In this document: positions 37,309 to 44,371 of the stretch, one piece after another
How positions within the stretch are numbered: the stretch's first letter is position 1
Layout: the number at the start of each line of letters is the position of its first letter
NCBI GenBank assembly: GCA_040902585.1
Contig: JBBDXA010000132.1
Location: 1 to 64,000 of the forward strand
From: JBBDXA01 sp040902585
Lineage (GTDB): Bacteria; Planctomycetota; Phycisphaerae; Phycisphaerales; Phycisphaeraceae
Length of the DNA stretch: 64,000 nucleotides
Direction: 5' to 3'
Program-made: the position numbers and the translations under genes
The notes under the pieces: model-generated
The model's input: only the letters and a program-made list of their open reading frames with translations
The model's database searches: none
What the model was told of the DNA's origin: nothing

Positions 37309-37328
37309 CCGGGGCGTACTCGCCCCGG
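37309..37328. terminator. Hairpin of the AGCGAGCCGGGGCGTA repeat
   Basis: CCGGGGCG (37309-37316), loop TACT, CGCCCCGG (37321-37328) form a perfect stem 10 bases after the DUF1592-type gene. The same 16-base lead, AGCGAGCCGGGGCGTA, lies at 37303-37318 and again at 37863-37878. An inverted partial copy (CCCGGCTCGCT) lies at about 37389-37399. Confidence 0.5.
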
Positions 37329-37443
37329 GAGATCCCTTGCGATTCACAACGCCGCCGCAACCCCACCCCTCTCCGGGCCGAATACGGCCCGGCTCGCTGC
37401 GCCTTGTTATCATCTCGCCGGTCGTTCTTTCTGGAGAACCCCC

Positions 37444-37851
37444 GTGCCCATCAAAGCCGCCGCCCAGCCCATCGAAGTCTGCACCATGAAACCCTTCATG
37501 AGCTCGGTGCTCCATCCCCTCTGGATCATCGTGACCATCTTCACGGTCGGCCTGGGCCTGCTCATCGTCGCCCTGATCCGCAAAGGCTTCCCCACCCGCG
37601 TCTGGATCGAAGGCGACCGCCTCTTCGCCGACCGCAAGTTCCCACCCCAGGGCGTCCCCTGCCGCGACCTGCAACTCCAACTCGTCCGCCAGACCGTGCT
37701 GCTGCTGATCCCCATCAACCGTTACCTGCTGATTCATTACACCGCTGAGAACGGCAAGAAGAAATCATTGGGCATCAACCAGATGCACCACGGCAGGGAA
37801 GGCATCGATCGCACGATTGAATTGGTCGAAGCGACGGCGAAGAACGGGTGA
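37444..37851 (+). CDS. Small membrane protein of unknown function
   Basis: The product has 135 residues and starts at GTG 37444 with GGAG at 37434-37437. One strong transmembrane helix lies at about 22-46 (LHPLWIIVTIFTVGLGLLIVALI). It is followed by a compact domain (FPTRVWIEGDRLFADRKFPPQGVPCRDLQLQLVRQTVLLLIPINRYLLIHY) that might be PH-like. I do not recognise the family. It is the last chromosomal gene before the defence and relic region. Confidence 0.65.
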   Translation: MPIKAAAQPIEVCTMKPFMSSVLHPLWIIVTIFTVGLGLLIVALIRKGFPTRVWIEGDRLFADRKFPPQGVPCRDLQLQLVRQTVLLLIPINRYLLIHYTAENGKKKSLGINQMHHGREGIDRTIELVEATAKNG

Positions 37852-37862
37852 CGCGCGGGCCA

Positions 37863-37878
37863 AGCGAGCCGGGGCGTA
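37863..37878. repeat. Truncated copy of the AGCGAGCCGGGGCGTA hairpin repeat
   Basis: This is identical over 16 bases to 37303-37318, but the second hairpin arm is missing. The sequence switches directly to the RM 3'-end relic at about 37880, which marks a probable island boundary. Confidence 0.6.
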
Positions 37879-37879
37879 T

Positions 37880-37996
37880 ATCCTCCTCCGTCAGGCCGTA
37901 GAGCTGATAGACCAGCTCATCAATCTGCCGGTCCGCCCAATCGATCTCCCGCTTAATCGGCTCACGATGATGGGGGTGCTGCTCGGCGGGCAGACG
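37880..37996 (-). pseudogene. Relic of a type IIG RM gene 3' end (copy A)
   Basis: Read leftward this encodes HPHHREPIKREIDWADRQID, then ELVYQLYGLTEED. It matches the C-terminus of the intact RM protein (HPQHREQIQREIDVTDRQID, then QLVYELYGLTEEE). The substitutions show it came from a diverged allele rather than a recent copy. No start codon or upstream RM sequence remains. Confidence 0.75.
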
Positions 37997-38019
37997 AGGG
38001 CGCAAGGGGAAGGGAGGCG

Positions 38020-38239
38020 TCAACCGCCGCCCTTTGTCCTTCGCTGCGGTTGCCTTTCTTTGCCAGCGCGGCGGCGGAGCTGCTCCATCGTCAATCCCTT
38101 GAGCAACTCCCCTCTCTCTCGTGTAGTCGCCCGCACCCGGCTCGTCATGGCGCAGGAACCGCGCCAGCCCGGCGCGGCCCAGTTCCTTCCGCAGGGCGGC
38201 AAGCCCTCGCAGGCGAATCTGTTCACCTGTCAACGGCAC
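38020..38239 (-). pseudogene. Frameshifted antitoxin paralogue (copy A)
   Basis: A GTG at 38239 opens VPLTGEQIRLRGLAALRKEL, nearly identical to the intact antitoxin at 38657-38878. After the RERG codons a 2-base deletion, relative to the intact copy, shifts the frame. The remaining ELLKGLTMEQLRRRAGKERQ-like sequence continues in another frame to a stop at 38020. It is therefore inactive unless the frameshift is tolerated. It lies next to the copy A RM relic and overlaps the PIN relic, the same order as the intact module. Confidence 0.75.
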
Positions 38240-38278
38240 CGTCAAGCTCCAGTAACAACTGGACGGGTTGAGTACTCG
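38223..38278 (-). pseudogene. Relic of a PIN toxin gene 3' end
   Basis: Allowing a 1-base deletion, this reads RVLNP, then LLLELDGAVDR and a stop. It matches the last residues of the PIN protein at 38862-39317 (RVLNPVVLLQELDDAIDG). It overlaps the start of the copy A antitoxin exactly as the intact PIN stop overlaps its antitoxin start. Confidence 0.65.
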
Positions 38279-38301
38279 CAAAGCTTCGACGGTCCTCGGC
38301 G

Positions 38302-38514
38302 TCACCCCCGGCGTTTCTTACTTGGCCGCCGCTTGGTGCTCGCTTTGCGGATGTCGGCGAGTGATGTACGGTCAACCCAGTCATGGCGCTCTTGAGCCCA
38401 GTCGCCGCTGCCGCGGTCAAACTGCTGGAGAAACTGAATCAAGCCGGCCGGTCCAAGCTCACGCTTGAGCGCCGCCAGACCGATCGAGCGAATCTGTTCA
38501 GGAGTTTTTGGCAT
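38302..38514 (-). CDS. Small antitoxin-like protein (third paralogue, intact)
   Basis: The product has 70 residues from ATG 38514 (MPKTPEQIRSIGLAALKREL); an in-frame TTG at 38538 is an alternative start. It shares the IRxxGLAALxxELGxAGLxxFLxxxxxGxGD core with the antitoxin at 38657-38878 but has its own C-terminus (WAQERHDWVDRTSLADI, then a Lys/Arg-rich tail). Similar short proteins accompany PIN toxins in other bacteria, so an antitoxin role is likely. No complete toxin lies directly beside it; only the PIN relic is adjacent. It may be an orphan antitoxin that still protects against a related PIN toxin. Confidence 0.6.
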   Translation of the reverse strand: MPKTPEQIRSIGLAALKRELGPAGLIQFLQQFDRGSGDWAQERHDWVDRTSLADIRKASTKRRPSKKRRG

Positions 38515-38577
38515 GACCTTGTTCTCTGAGCCAATCAACGGGGTTATCCACTCGCATGCGCAAGCCCGACCGCCCGA

Positions 38578-38633
38578 TCGATCTCCCGCTGAATCTGCTC
38601 GCGATGCTGCGGGTGGGTTTCGGTGGAGAGACG
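38578..38633 (-). repeat. 56-base perfect copy of the RM gene 3' end (copy B)
   Basis: Bases 38578-38633 are identical to 39405-39460 inside the intact RM gene, in direct orientation, 827 bases apart. The segment codes for RLSTETHPQHREQIQREI. The two copies bracket the rest of the RM tail, the PIN gene and its antitoxin. Recombination between them would delete the toxin-antitoxin pair. Confidence 0.85.
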
Positions 38634-38656
38634 AGCGCGCAAGGGGAAAGGAGGCA

Positions 38657-38878
38657 TCAATCGCCGCCCTTTGTCCTTCGCCTTGGTTGCCTTTCTTTGC
38701 CAGCGCGACGGCGGAGTTGCTCCATCGTCAATCCCTTGAGCAACTCCCCCCTCTCTTTCGTGTAGTCGCCCGCGCCCGGCTCGTAATGGCGCAGGAACCG
38801 CGCCAGCCCGGCGCGGCCCAGTTCCTTCCGCAGGGCGGCAAGCCCTTTGACGCGAATCTGTTCACCCGTCAATGGCAT
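38657..38878 (-). CDS. Putative antitoxin partner of the PIN toxin
   Basis: The product has 73 residues from ATG 38878; GGAG lies 7 bases upstream of it. ATG 38881 is the alternative. The sequence is basic with a conserved N-terminal half (MPLTGEQIRVKGLAALRKEL, then GRAGLARFLR) and a Lys/Arg-rich C-terminus. The start overlaps the end of the PIN gene by 17 bases, so translation is probably coupled. The order is toxin first, the reverse of most VapBC pairs. It has two paralogues within 0.9 kb (38302-38514 and the broken 38020-38239). Confidence 0.65.
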   Translation of the reverse strand: MPLTGEQIRVKGLAALRKELGRAGLARFLRHYEPGAGDYTKERGELLKGLTMEQLRRRAGKERQPRRRTKGGD

Positions 38879-39317
38879 CATCAAGCTCCTGTAATAAAAC
38901 CACGGGATTGAGGACTCGGAACGGTAATCGGCCGGCGTTTCGCTTCGCGGCGCGGAGCAACCGATCATCGACGCTCAGGAAGGCATCAACCTTCCACTGC
39001 GCCGCCGCCGCGAGATGTACCGCGTCGGCCAGGCCAAATCCCCCCTTCTGCAGTTGTTCAGCCGCATCCAGCAGTGCAGGGGACAACGGCATGATACGCC
39101 GCTTATCCGGCAGCAGCATCGCGACCTTCCGGCGTCGGTCGGCGTCGGGCATTCGCTCGATCTCCACCTGCGCCATCTCTGAAGAATAGTCAGCCAGCGA
39201 TCCCGCCGCCGCCAAATCCAACAGCCGTTCGACGGCCGCCGCCTCGGTCGCGACGCGCAACTGTTGCTGGTCATCGAACAGCCGGTTCAGACAGCACACA
39301 TCCAGATAGATTTTCAT
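38862..39317 (-). CDS. PIN-domain ribonuclease-like toxin
   Basis: The product has 151 residues, the usual length for a VapC-like PIN protein. The first acidic residue is in MKIYLDVCCLNRLFDD. Further conserved acids occur in QVEIERMPDADRR, GLADAVHLAAAA and FLSVDDRLL, consistent with a metal-binding PIN active site that would cut RNA. The start codon overlaps the stop of the RM gene (ATGA, 39314-39317). Its end overlaps the antitoxin start. So RM, PIN and antitoxin form one translationally coupled unit, an arrangement that ties toxin supply to RM expression. Confidence 0.82.
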   Translation of the reverse strand: MKIYLDVCCLNRLFDDQQQLRVATEAAAVERLLDLAAAGSLADYSSEMAQVEIERMPDADRRRKVAMLLPDKRRIMPLSPALLDAAEQLQKGGFGLADAVHLAAAAQWKVDAFLSVDDRLLRAAKRNAGRLPFRVLNPVVLLQELDDAIDG

Positions 39318-42292
39318 TTTGTCGCCTCCTCGACGATCCTGATCTCCTCCTCCGTCAGGCCGTAGAGTTCATACACCAACTGATCAATCTGCCGGTCCGT
39401 CACGTCGATCTCCCGCTGAATCTGCTCGCGATGCTGCGGGTGGGTTTCGGTGGAGAGACGTTTGTGGAGGGAGAGCATCTTCGCCGCGCACGTCTCGATT
39501 TTCTTGACCGCGACAGTCTGCGACGGGGACGCCTGTTCTAGGTCAAACACTGGTAACACTCGGATAGTTTTTGGGTATGTGTGGAATCCGCCGCCGGTAC
39601 GAACGCCTTCGCCGGTCAGTTTTAGGTAATAGAATGCCGAGACTGCCCGACTACAGAGAAGGCCGGTGAGTAACTCGTACGAATACGCTCTTGATCGCTC
39701 AACCGATTCCGGGTCAAACTGTCGCCACCGAGTAGCTTCCGCGAACCTCTGGGCAAGCAAAATAGTGTGATCGCAGTACAGCTTTGTATCGTCAAAAGTA
39801 ATTTCGAGGCGATGCGTTCCGGTGATGTCCCTGATCATCAGCTTTGGCAACTCGAAGAACGACGGATCACGCGGACCATACATTTCAGACGCCAGCGCCC
39901 ACTCAACGTATCTGCCGCGCCAAGTGGCGCGATATCTGTAGAGGTCACGTCCGCCCACGGTCATCCGACAAGTCTTCGTGTTTGCTTTATCGCGAAGAAC
40001 GTGGTCCTTCCCGAATTTACCTTTCTCGCGACTAGACATCTGCGCGCCGTAGTTCACCAAGCATAAGTGGCCTATGGTGATGCTGGACTCGGTCAGTTTG
40101 CTGCAGAGTGTGTCGGCGGCGTCGGACAGGTCCAGCCGCAACATCTCTTCGGTCTGATCAAGAAATCGGGCTTGTTTCACGTTGTGGGAGGGCTCAATCG
40201 TTCCTGGGTGGGTGGGCGTTGCGGTCGGCCCTGGCCGCAAGATGACAGTCTTCGCGCCTCGGGTAGGCAAACCTTTTACCGCCACTGGGATCATAGTGAT
40301 GACCGGTACACGACCGAACACACGGACTGTCCTAAGGTCGGCAATGGACTCTAGCGAAGTCTGAGTAAGCAAGAGATTACGCGATGACCTTCCATACTTT
40401 TGAATCGCGTAGGAATACGGAATGATGAAGCTGAACCTGCCGCCGGAACGAACTATCGAGATCGATTTCTCGAGGAACAGAACATACAGATCCCAGTGGC
40501 GCTCGGCCGTCTTAAACGTGCCGGTTTCGTTGATTAGATCGCGGACGTGTGGCGAATCCTCGTAGAGGTCCCACGCGTTCACATAAGGCGGATTCCCAAT
40601 CACCGCATCAAACCCCTTGTCCTTCCCCTTAAATACTTGCGGGAACGCGCGTTCGTAGTCGAACGGGTTGATCCTTCGTTGTTCCTCTTCGCTCATCTGG
40701 TTCCACGCCTCGGTGCCGATGATGTCGGTGCCGATGAGGCTGTTGCCGCAGAGGATGTTTTTGCCCAGGTCGGGCAGGGCGCGTTCGTGGAAGAGGCGGC
40801 GCTGCTCGAAGCCGAGGGTCTGGCTGGTTTCGCCTTCGAGGCATTTGAGCAGGAGGTTGAGCTTGGTGACTTCCACGGCCTGGCCGTCGAGGTCCACACC
40901 GTGAATGTGGTCAAGGAGAATGCGTTTGCGTTCGGCGCTGGTGAGCGCCCAGCCGCCTTGAGGCGTCGGGCGCAGGATGGGTTTCTTCCCCGTGGCCAGC
41001 GCGGCCGGGTCGGCGACGAGGTACTGCTTGTGATACCAATCGAGTAGGAACTGGTACGCCCCGATGAGGAACGAACCTGAGCCGCAGGCGGGGTCGAGGA
41101 CTTTGATCTTCGCCGCCGCTTTGGGCGTTTTGCCTTCGAGCAGTTTGCCGACGGTATTCGTGACGATGTAATCGACAATGTAGGTAGGCGTGTAGTAGAC
41201 GCCGCCGGCCTTGCGGACTTCGGGCTTCTCTTCGATCCTGGCGCTGTGGCCCGCGGTGAGGGTGATGACCTTGCCGAGGAAGCGTTCGTAGACGCTGCCG
41301 AGGATGTCGGCCGAGACCATCGTGAATTCATACGGGCTTTGCGGGTAGTAGAGGGCTTTGAGGATGCTCTTGAGTGTCTTGTCATCGAGTTGGAGCGAGG
41401 GGGTGAGCGTGTCGGGAGCTTCGTCGCGGTCCTTTTCCTTCTGGAAGTGGAACAGGCCGGAGTTATAGCGTTCATCGGCGCGGCGAAAGAGAGCGCAGAG
41501 CCGTTCGTAGGCTTCATCGCCCGAGAGCAGTGCCTGAAGCTGGCCGACGGGTTCGGTGCCGCGGTCCTCGGCGATGCGGAGGAAGATGATGCGGTCGATG
41601 ATGCGCTGCACGGCGAAGTTGAGCGATGGACCGTCCAGCGATTCGTTGCGGCGGGCGAGGTTCGTCGCCAGATGCTTGCGCCACTCTTCGATCTCGCCGA
41701 GGAAGGCATCATCAAACAGTTGCGCGCCGCGGCCCTTTTTCGATTCGCAGTAGCGGTCGAACTCGCCTTTGAGCACGGCCTCTTTGGAGAACGTGCCGTG
41801 AAGAAAATCCCAGCGGTCGGGATAGTCAGTGTATTTGATGTATTCGCGGCGGGCGATCGAGGCTTTATCAAACTGCTTCGGCTGGATGCGCGTGTCGTAA
41901 ATGGCGAACTCTTCGAAATCCGTGAGCAGGCTGCACGCCATTTTCGCCGACCAGGCGTAGCGACGAAGCTGGTAGGCGGGCTCCCAGCTAGTGCGAATAT
42001 CAACCGAAGGCTTTTTGGCTTCGAGGAAGAATTTTCGCTGCCCGCCGACGCGGAAGGAATAGTCCGGAGCTTTGGTCTGCCCGGCGACCTTCACGCGGTC
42101 TTCATGCACGACTTCACGATACTGCTCGGCGAAGCCCTGGCTGTTGTCGATGTCCCAGCCCAGCGCTTTCATCATCGGATTGATGTAGTCGATGCGGATG
42201 AGCGTTTCGTTGTAATCGGGCGAGCGGACGTGGTCGGATTGCTGATTGAAGCGATCGATCAGCCGCTTGATTTCATCAGGGCATTGCATCAT
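39314..42292 (-). CDS. Type IIG restriction-modification enzyme (Eco57I-like)
   Basis: The product has 992 residues. The N-terminal nuclease has P76-D77-YSF and E91-A-K93, a PD-(D/E)xK site. A helical linker region leads to the methyltransferase with motif I DPACGSGSFL (about residue 398) and motif IV NPPY (about 567), an adenine-N6 type. The C-terminal third is a target-recognition region resembling the TaqI-like specificity domain, ending in a coiled helix (HREQIQREIDVTDRQID). One chain would therefore methylate and cut DNA. The start ATG 42292 follows a spacer with a likely operator array (42532-42646). The 3' end overlaps the PIN gene. Two relics of its 3' end lie downstream. Confidence 0.9.
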   Translation of the reverse strand: MMQCPDEIKRLIDRFNQQSDHVRSPDYNETLIRIDYINPMMKALGWDIDNSQGFAEQYREVVHEDRVKVAGQTKAPDYSFRVGGQRKFFLEAKKPSVDIRTSWEPAYQLRRYAWSAKMACSLLTDFEEFAIYDTRIQPKQFDKASIARREYIKYTDYPDRWDFLHGTFSKEAVLKGEFDRYCESKKGRGAQLFDDAFLGEIEEWRKHLATNLARRNESLDGPSLNFAVQRIIDRIIFLRIAEDRGTEPVGQLQALLSGDEAYERLCALFRRADERYNSGLFHFQKEKDRDEAPDTLTPSLQLDDKTLKSILKALYYPQSPYEFTMVSADILGSVYERFLGKVITLTAGHSARIEEKPEVRKAGGVYYTPTYIVDYIVTNTVGKLLEGKTPKAAAKIKVLDPACGSGSFLIGAYQFLLDWYHKQYLVADPAALATGKKPILRPTPQGGWALTSAERKRILLDHIHGVDLDGQAVEVTKLNLLLKCLEGETSQTLGFEQRRLFHERALPDLGKNILCGNSLIGTDIIGTEAWNQMSEEEQRRINPFDYERAFPQVFKGKDKGFDAVIGNPPYVNAWDLYEDSPHVRDLINETGTFKTAERHWDLYVLFLEKSISIVRSGGRFSFIIPYSYAIQKYGRSSRNLLLTQTSLESIADLRTVRVFGRVPVITMIPVAVKGLPTRGAKTVILRPGPTATPTHPGTIEPSHNVKQARFLDQTEEMLRLDLSDAADTLCSKLTESSITIGHLCLVNYGAQMSSREKGKFGKDHVLRDKANTKTCRMTVGGRDLYRYRATWRGRYVEWALASEMYGPRDPSFFELPKLMIRDITGTHRLEITFDDTKLYCDHTILLAQRFAEATRWRQFDPESVERSRAYSYELLTGLLCSRAVSAFYYLKLTGEGVRTGGGFHTYPKTIRVLPVFDLEQASPSQTVAVKKIETCAAKMLSLHKRLSTETHPQHREQIQREIDVTDRQIDQLVYELYGLTEEEIRIVEEATK

Positions 42293-42354
42293 GCGGGCAT
42301 TTTACCCAGGGACGTGATGACGCGGGCGCAGCCAGCCGCCGGGGGAGTTGTGGC

Positions 42355-42383
42355 TTGCAGGGCCGATGGTGGTTAGGTATAAT
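42355..42383 (+). promoter_or_regulatory. Consensus-like promoter TTGCAG-N17-TATAAT
   Basis: TTGCAG (42355-42360) and TATAAT (42378-42383) are spaced by 17 bases on the + strand, rare in such GC-rich DNA. It points away from the RM gene. No rightward gene follows before 43516, so it could drive a small or antisense RNA through the operator array. The -10 box also reads as TATTATA on the minus strand, so it may instead serve the RM gene. Confidence 0.4.
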
Positions 42384-42531
42384 ATCGGGTACTGTTCCGC
42401 CGCCTTTCGGCCGCGTTCCTGCGCGGGCCGGGAGGTTGTGCATTTGCCGTTCCGCGGCGTGTGCGGTCTTCCACGCGCCAGCCAGCAAGCCCCCGATGGC
42501 CTGCCGCGGCCGATGTCCGCCTGTCTGGTTT

Positions 42532-42646
42532 GTCTAGTAGACACGGGGTAGACACGGGGGTAGACATTTGACAAGTTAATATGTTGCAAGCACTTAAGCT
42601 CAAATGTCTACCAGGGGGTAGGGGGTATGGTAGACACGTGTCTACC
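42532..42646. promoter_or_regulatory. Operator-like array of TAGACA/TGTCTA half-sites
   Basis: Seven half-sites lie in 115 bases. TAGACA starts at 42539, 42550, 42562 and 42632; TGTCTA starts at 42532, 42606 and 42640. They form a palindrome TGTCTA-G-TAGACA (42532-42544), a perfect 16-base palindrome GTAGACACGTGTCTAC (42631-42646), and a 13-base inverted pair (42560-42572 with 42601-42613). The first three direct copies are 11-12 bases apart, on one DNA face. The array lies 240 bases upstream of the RM start and may bind a dimeric regulator. Confidence 0.6.
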
Positions 42647-42724
42647 TCGGGGAAACCCTAAGGCGGGAACCGGCGAGCCGATGTTCCAACTGCGAAAGTT
42701 GAGGCTTGAGATTTGAGATTCGCA

Positions 42725-42763
42725 ACCCTGTACCCTGAACCCTGAACTCGGAACCCGGAACCC
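42725..42763. repeat. Degenerate 7-base tandem repeat ACCCTGA
   Basis: Units are ACCCTGT, ACCCTGA, ACCCTGA, ACTCGGA, ACCCGGA and a partial ACCC. They lie just beyond the stop of the unknown gene at 42767. The role is unknown. Confidence 0.7.
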
Positions 42764-42766
42764 TTC

Positions 42767-43516
42767 TCACGCACTACTGGAGGTGATCTGCCTGCTGATG
42801 GGCATGAGCAGGTGGGGGACGAGTCGTTCGGCGGCGAGGAGTTCGGCGGATTGGCCGAGGGTTTTGAGGATGTCCTGGAGGTCTTCGACCTTGTCGATGG
42901 GGCCGAATCGGCGGACGGTCAGGAAGATGCTGATCGGTTCGTGTTTGAATCGGCTGGACCCGCCGCGGCGCGAACGGTTGCGGGTCTTGACTTCGAAGAA
43001 GGCCTGGAGCGAGCCTTTTTCATCGAGTGCGATGTTGAAATACGGTTGCACATCCAGCACGCGGGCCCCGTCGAGTCGCAGCAGCCCCGCCAGGTGGGAC
43101 TCGCCATAAAGTGCTTCGTAGACGATTTCGTCGTGATTGGCCTTGCATTCGAGGTCGAACTCGAGGGTGAGATCGAGGCAGTCTACATCGAGCGGGCTGA
43201 TGGTCAGGTGGTAGGGGGCCAGTTCGAGGATGAGTTTATGGAAGGTGTAAGCTTTGTGGAGGGTCGGTGGATTGAAGAAGGTGGATCGAATGGCGCGGCG
43301 GGAAAGAGAGACCGCGCGGTACTCCATATCGCGGCGCGAGGATTCGAGCACGAGCTCGTTCTCGTAGGGGTGGAACTTGCTCATGGAAGGGACGGACTTG
43401 CGGACGCGGTCCATCAGGTGCAGGATCGTTTCGCGATCCGGCGGCAAATCCATCTTGAGCGAGAGTTTATGCGAGATCGAAAAATCAGAGCAAAGGGCTC
43501 CGAAGCTGGTCGCCAT
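42767..43516 (-). CDS. Conserved-looking protein of unknown function
   Basis: The product has 249 residues with no signal peptide or membrane helix. ATG 43516 has AAAGGCGG just upstream. The sequence alternates beta-like and helical segments (TILHLMDRVRKSVP; HLTISPLDVDCLDLTLEFDL; SLQAFFEVKTRNRSRRGG), is moderately charged, and I recognise no domain. It lies between the RM upstream region and tRNA-Asn on the same strand as RM. It might be part of the island or an older chromosomal gene; its normal base composition and good start context suggest a real, functional gene. Confidence 0.65.
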   Translation of the reverse strand: MATSFGALCSDFSISHKLSLKMDLPPDRETILHLMDRVRKSVPSMSKFHPYENELVLESSRRDMEYRAVSLSRRAIRSTFFNPPTLHKAYTFHKLILELAPYHLTISPLDVDCLDLTLEFDLECKANHDEIVYEALYGESHLAGLLRLDGARVLDVQPYFNIALDEKGSLQAFFEVKTRNRSRRGGSSRFKHEPISIFLTVRRFGPIDKVEDLQDILKTLGQSAELLAAERLVPHLLMPISRQITSSSA

Positions 43517-43830
43517 CGTCCGCCTTTCAAACGGTCGGCCGCCTGGGCCGGGGAAGGGCCTGAGCCGGGGGCCAGGCCGACACTTTGGTGGATTATAGCA
43601 GGTTGCGCGGGTTGTGAATGGGGTTCAGCGGAAGGGCGGTCGAGGGGGAAAGCGGAGAAAAGTAGGTGATATTGGGAGAGTCCGATAGGTGGGGGCTGCC
43701 TTGGATGCGATGGATCGCGGAAAGTGAACAGCAGGCGGGTTTGCGTCGATGGAAGGAGCAAGCCCGGGTCAAGCGGCAAGCGGGAGCGGAACGGCGAGGG
43801 CGGCGATGGCGAAAGGTGGACCGGCTCAGC
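43517..43830. other. Intergenic spacer without recognised gene
   Basis: About 310 bases between the unknown gene and the tRNA promoter. It includes a G/C-rich stretch (about 43540-43590). No gene or clear repeat was seen. Confidence 0.5.
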
Positions 43831-43858
43831 TTGATACGCGAGGAGGAAACGCTATCCT
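43831..43858 (+). promoter_or_regulatory. Probable promoter of tRNA-Asn
   Basis: TTGATA (43831-43836) and TATCCT (43853-43858) are separated by 16 bases and end 34 bases before the tRNA. Confidence 0.45.
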
Positions 43859-43892
43859 TTAGGACTCGCCTTAGTGCGAAGGATTGAACGAA

Positions 43893-43965
43893 TCCCCGAT
43901 AGCTCAATTGGTAGAGCGGCCGGCTGTTAACCGGCAGGTTACTGGTTCAAGTCCAGTTCGGGGAG
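43893..43965 (+). tRNA. tRNA-Asn (anticodon GTT)
   Basis: The 73-base cloverleaf is complete. Acceptor arms TCCCCGA / TCGGGGA pair perfectly with discriminator G. The D arm is GCTC-AATTGGTA-GAGC. The anticodon stem GCCGG/CCGGC holds loop CTGTTAA with anticodon GTT. The T arm is CTGG-TTCAAGT-CCAG. CCA is not encoded. A strong hairpin follows at 44009-44040. Confidence 0.97.
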
Positions 43966-44008
43966 CTTCAGTCAAAGGTACGGAACTGACGTACCCACCA
44001 GTTAGCAG

Positions 44009-44040
44009 AGAACCCCGCAACCGAGAGGTCGCGGGGTTCT
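44009..44040 (+). terminator. Rho-independent-type terminator after tRNA-Asn
   Basis: AGAACCCCGC (44009-44018) pairs with GCGGGGTTCT (44031-44040) around a 12-base loop. TTCATTTT follows, a weak T-tract. Confidence 0.85.
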
Positions 44041-44315
44041 TTCATTTTACGCCTTGTTTGCAAGGGTTTACGCGCTGGTGGGCGTGAAGCGTTTGGGGCG
44101 CGAGAGCGCGCGAGAACGCGGCGCGAGCGCTCGATCCGGCGTCGGGAGGGCGTCTGGGCGGCACCTCTCAAATTCTCGCGCCGGATTTCCCCGCCCAGTT
44201 AGCGGTCCTCTTGGCTTCGCAGCACCGAAGTCAATCCGTTCATAGTTAGGGCCTGTTCCACGTATCGTGATGAGTGGCATCGGCTATTGCCTCGTTGCCC
44301 GTTGGTCGATATATT

Positions 44316-44356
44316 GATCTGCGTAAAAGGACACTATCTACCCCTTTGTGCAGATC
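44316..44356. promoter_or_regulatory. Inverted repeat before the AbiE genes (candidate operator)
   Basis: GATCTGCgtaAAAGG (44316-44330) and CCTTTgtGCAGATC (44343-44356) form an imperfect inverted repeat around a 12-base centre. It ends 15 bases before ATG 44372. AbiEi proteins are known to bind inverted repeats in their own promoter, which makes this a good candidate. The rest of the 44041-44371 spacer shows no gene. Confidence 0.5.
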
Positions 44357-44371
44357 GATGGAATTCTTCAG

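Noticed and set aside
37775..38305. A single leftward 176-codon gene
   Set aside because: It is a chance joining of the PIN relic, the frameshifted antitoxin and the RM 3' relic. Comparison with the intact copy shows a 2-base deletion.
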